From: Micrococcales bacterium UBA4448
GTDB lineage: Bacteria; Actinomycetota; Actinomycetes; Actinomycetales; Microbacteriaceae
DNA: 7,537 nt
Assembly: GCA_002390305.1 (NCBI GenBank)
Contig: DGPE01000012.1
Location: forward strand, 1 to 7,537
Reading direction: 5' to 3'
Both the position numbers and the translations under genes were made by a program. The notes beneath the pieces are model-generated. The model had not been told where the DNA came from and searched no databases. It saw only the letters and a program-made list of their open reading frames with translations. Positions 6,656-7,537 of the stretch are shown in pieces (positions within the stretch are counted from its first letter, which is position 1; every line of letters begins with the position of its first letter).

Positions 6656-7537
6656 TTAGTTCACGCAGGAGCCTTCGTAGGAGAAGTCTTCGTCGGTGAA
6701 GTTCTGGACCATCAGGTCGCCGGCGATAATGGCAGCTTCAAACTCAGCGAGGGAAGCCATCATTTCGTCAGAAACCAGATCAGCATTGTACTCGTCCATT
6801 GCTGCGCCTACGCCGGCTTCAGCCAGGCCAAGGTCGAATACGCCAGGCTCGAACTCGTCGTTCATTGCGATCATGAACGTGTCGAATACGGCGTTATCAA
6901 CGCGCTTTACCATCGAGGAAAGCATCACGCCTGGGTGCAGGTAGTTCTGGTTAGCGTCAACACCAATTGCAAACTTACCGGAGTCAGCAGCAGCCTGGTA
7001 TACGCCTACGCCTGTACCACCAGCAGCCGCGAATACAACGTCAGCACCTTGGTCGAACTGGCCACGAGCCAATTCTGCGCCACGGGTTGGGTTGCCCCAA
7101 GCGGCCGGCGTGGTGCCGGTCATGTTGACGATGACAGTCGCATCAGGGTTCACAGCGCGTACGCCCTGCTCATATCCACAAGCAAAGCGGCGGATCAGTG
7201 GAATGTCCATGCCGCCAACAAAGGAAACGGCGCCAGACTCGGAAGCCATGGCAGCCAGAGCGCCCACGAGGAACGAACCTTCGTGCTCTTTGTAGGTGTA
7301 CTGACGCATGTTGTCGCCACCGAGCCAGCCAACATCGACGATACCGAAGTTGGTGTCTGGGAATTCAGCGGCTACGACGGCCATAGCGTCGGCCTGTGCG
7401 AAACCCATCACAACGATTGGGTTTGCGCCAAGTTCAGCCATCTGACGCAGGGCGCCTTCACGCTGAGAAGGGTCGGTGACTTCGAATTCAAGGTATTCAA
7501 CGCCGGTTTCAGCTTTAAAACGCTCAGCGCCATTGTA
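6656..7537 (-). CDS. BMP-family (PnrA-like) nucleoside-binding protein of the ABC importer, 5' end beyond the right edge
   Basis: Extracytoplasmic solute-binding protein that delivers nucleosides to the permeases. The frame is open from base 7537 to TAA at 6656, giving 293 residues of an expected 330-360; signal peptide and any lipobox are off the window, and the first ATG inside (7441) is internal, since homology continues upstream (YNGAERFKAETG). By analogy with Treponema PnrA, likely ligand residues are D68 (FGIVDVG), F169 (VVFAAAGGTGVG), D194 and Q197 (GVDANQN) and K211 (SSMVKR). FVGGMDIPLIRRFACGY at 106-122 and the NMTGTTPAAW stretch near 137-146 resemble alphaproteobacterial BMP proteins as I recall them. 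C120 and the near-terminal C291 could form a disulfide. GC (about 58% on four counted lines) and C-ending codons such as TTC and AAC exceed those of the permeases. Ligand class is inferred from family and neighbours. Confidence 0.93.
   Translation of the reverse strand, partial: YNGAERFKAETGVEYLEFEVTDPSQREGALRQMAELGANPIVVMGFAQADAMAVVAAEFPDTNFGIVDVGWLGGDNMRQYTYKEHEGSFLVGALAAMASESGAVSFVGGMDIPLIRRFACGYEQGVRAVNPDATVIVNMTGTTPAAWGNPTRGAELARGQFDQGADVVFAAAGGTGVGVYQAAADSGKFAIGVDANQNYLHPGVMLSSMVKRVDNAVFDTFMIAMNDEFEPGVFDLGLAEAGVGAAMDEYNADLVSDEMMASLAEFEAAIIAGDLMVQNFTDEDFSYEGSCVN

Noticed and set aside
7439..7441. ATG as the BMP gene start
   Set aside because: The frame stays open and family-like for 32 codons upstream to the window edge, so this Met is internal.

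Overview
The window is one minus-strand gene cluster for nucleoside uptake and salvage, read from right to left. In transcription order it holds: a BMP-family substrate-binding protein (5' end off the right edge), an intrinsic-terminator-like palindrome and a structured leader, a double-domain ABC ATPase, two ABC permeases of the simple-sugar/nucleoside type, cytidine deaminase (cdd), thymidine/pyrimidine-nucleoside phosphorylase (deoA), and adenosine deaminase (add, 3' end off the left edge). No gene on the plus strand is supported; long plus-strand frames lie opposite these conserved genes.

Layout: 6656-7537 BMP protein; 6339-6655 non-coding, with a GAAA-tetraloop hairpin (6627-6644), a 30-bp perfect palindrome followed by a T-run (6565-6601) and two overlapping hairpins (6490-6532); 4824-6338 ATPase; 3595-4827 permease 1; 2345-3598 permease 2; 1950-2342 cdd; 676-1953 deoA; 1-669 add. 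From the ATPase to add the genes overlap by 4 bases (ATGA or GTGA, three times) or are 2-6 bases apart, so they almost certainly form one mRNA with translational coupling. The terminator after the BMP gene would let the binding protein be made in excess over the membrane components.

How they work together (inference from family knowledge): the BMP protein captures nucleosides outside the membrane, and the two permeases and ATPase import them. Cytidine deaminase turns (deoxy)cytidine into (deoxy)uridine. The phosphorylase splits pyrimidine (deoxy)nucleosides into base and (deoxy)ribose-1-phosphate. Adenosine deaminase turns (deoxy)adenosine into (deoxy)inosine. Both purine and pyrimidine nucleosides are therefore plausible cargo.

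Organism: most proteins read as actinobacterial, and hand counts of a few lines give about 40-48% GC in the permeases and about 53% in deoA. This would fit a moderate-GC actinobacterium such as aquatic Microbacteriaceae (Rhodoluna/Aquiluna-like). That is recall-based and not firm. The BMP protein stands out: its motifs recall alphaproteobacterial BMP proteins and its GC is nearer 58%. The cluster is otherwise a known kind of system; I did not find a clearly new one. The best leads are the BMP mismatch and the regulatory architecture between BMP and ATPase.
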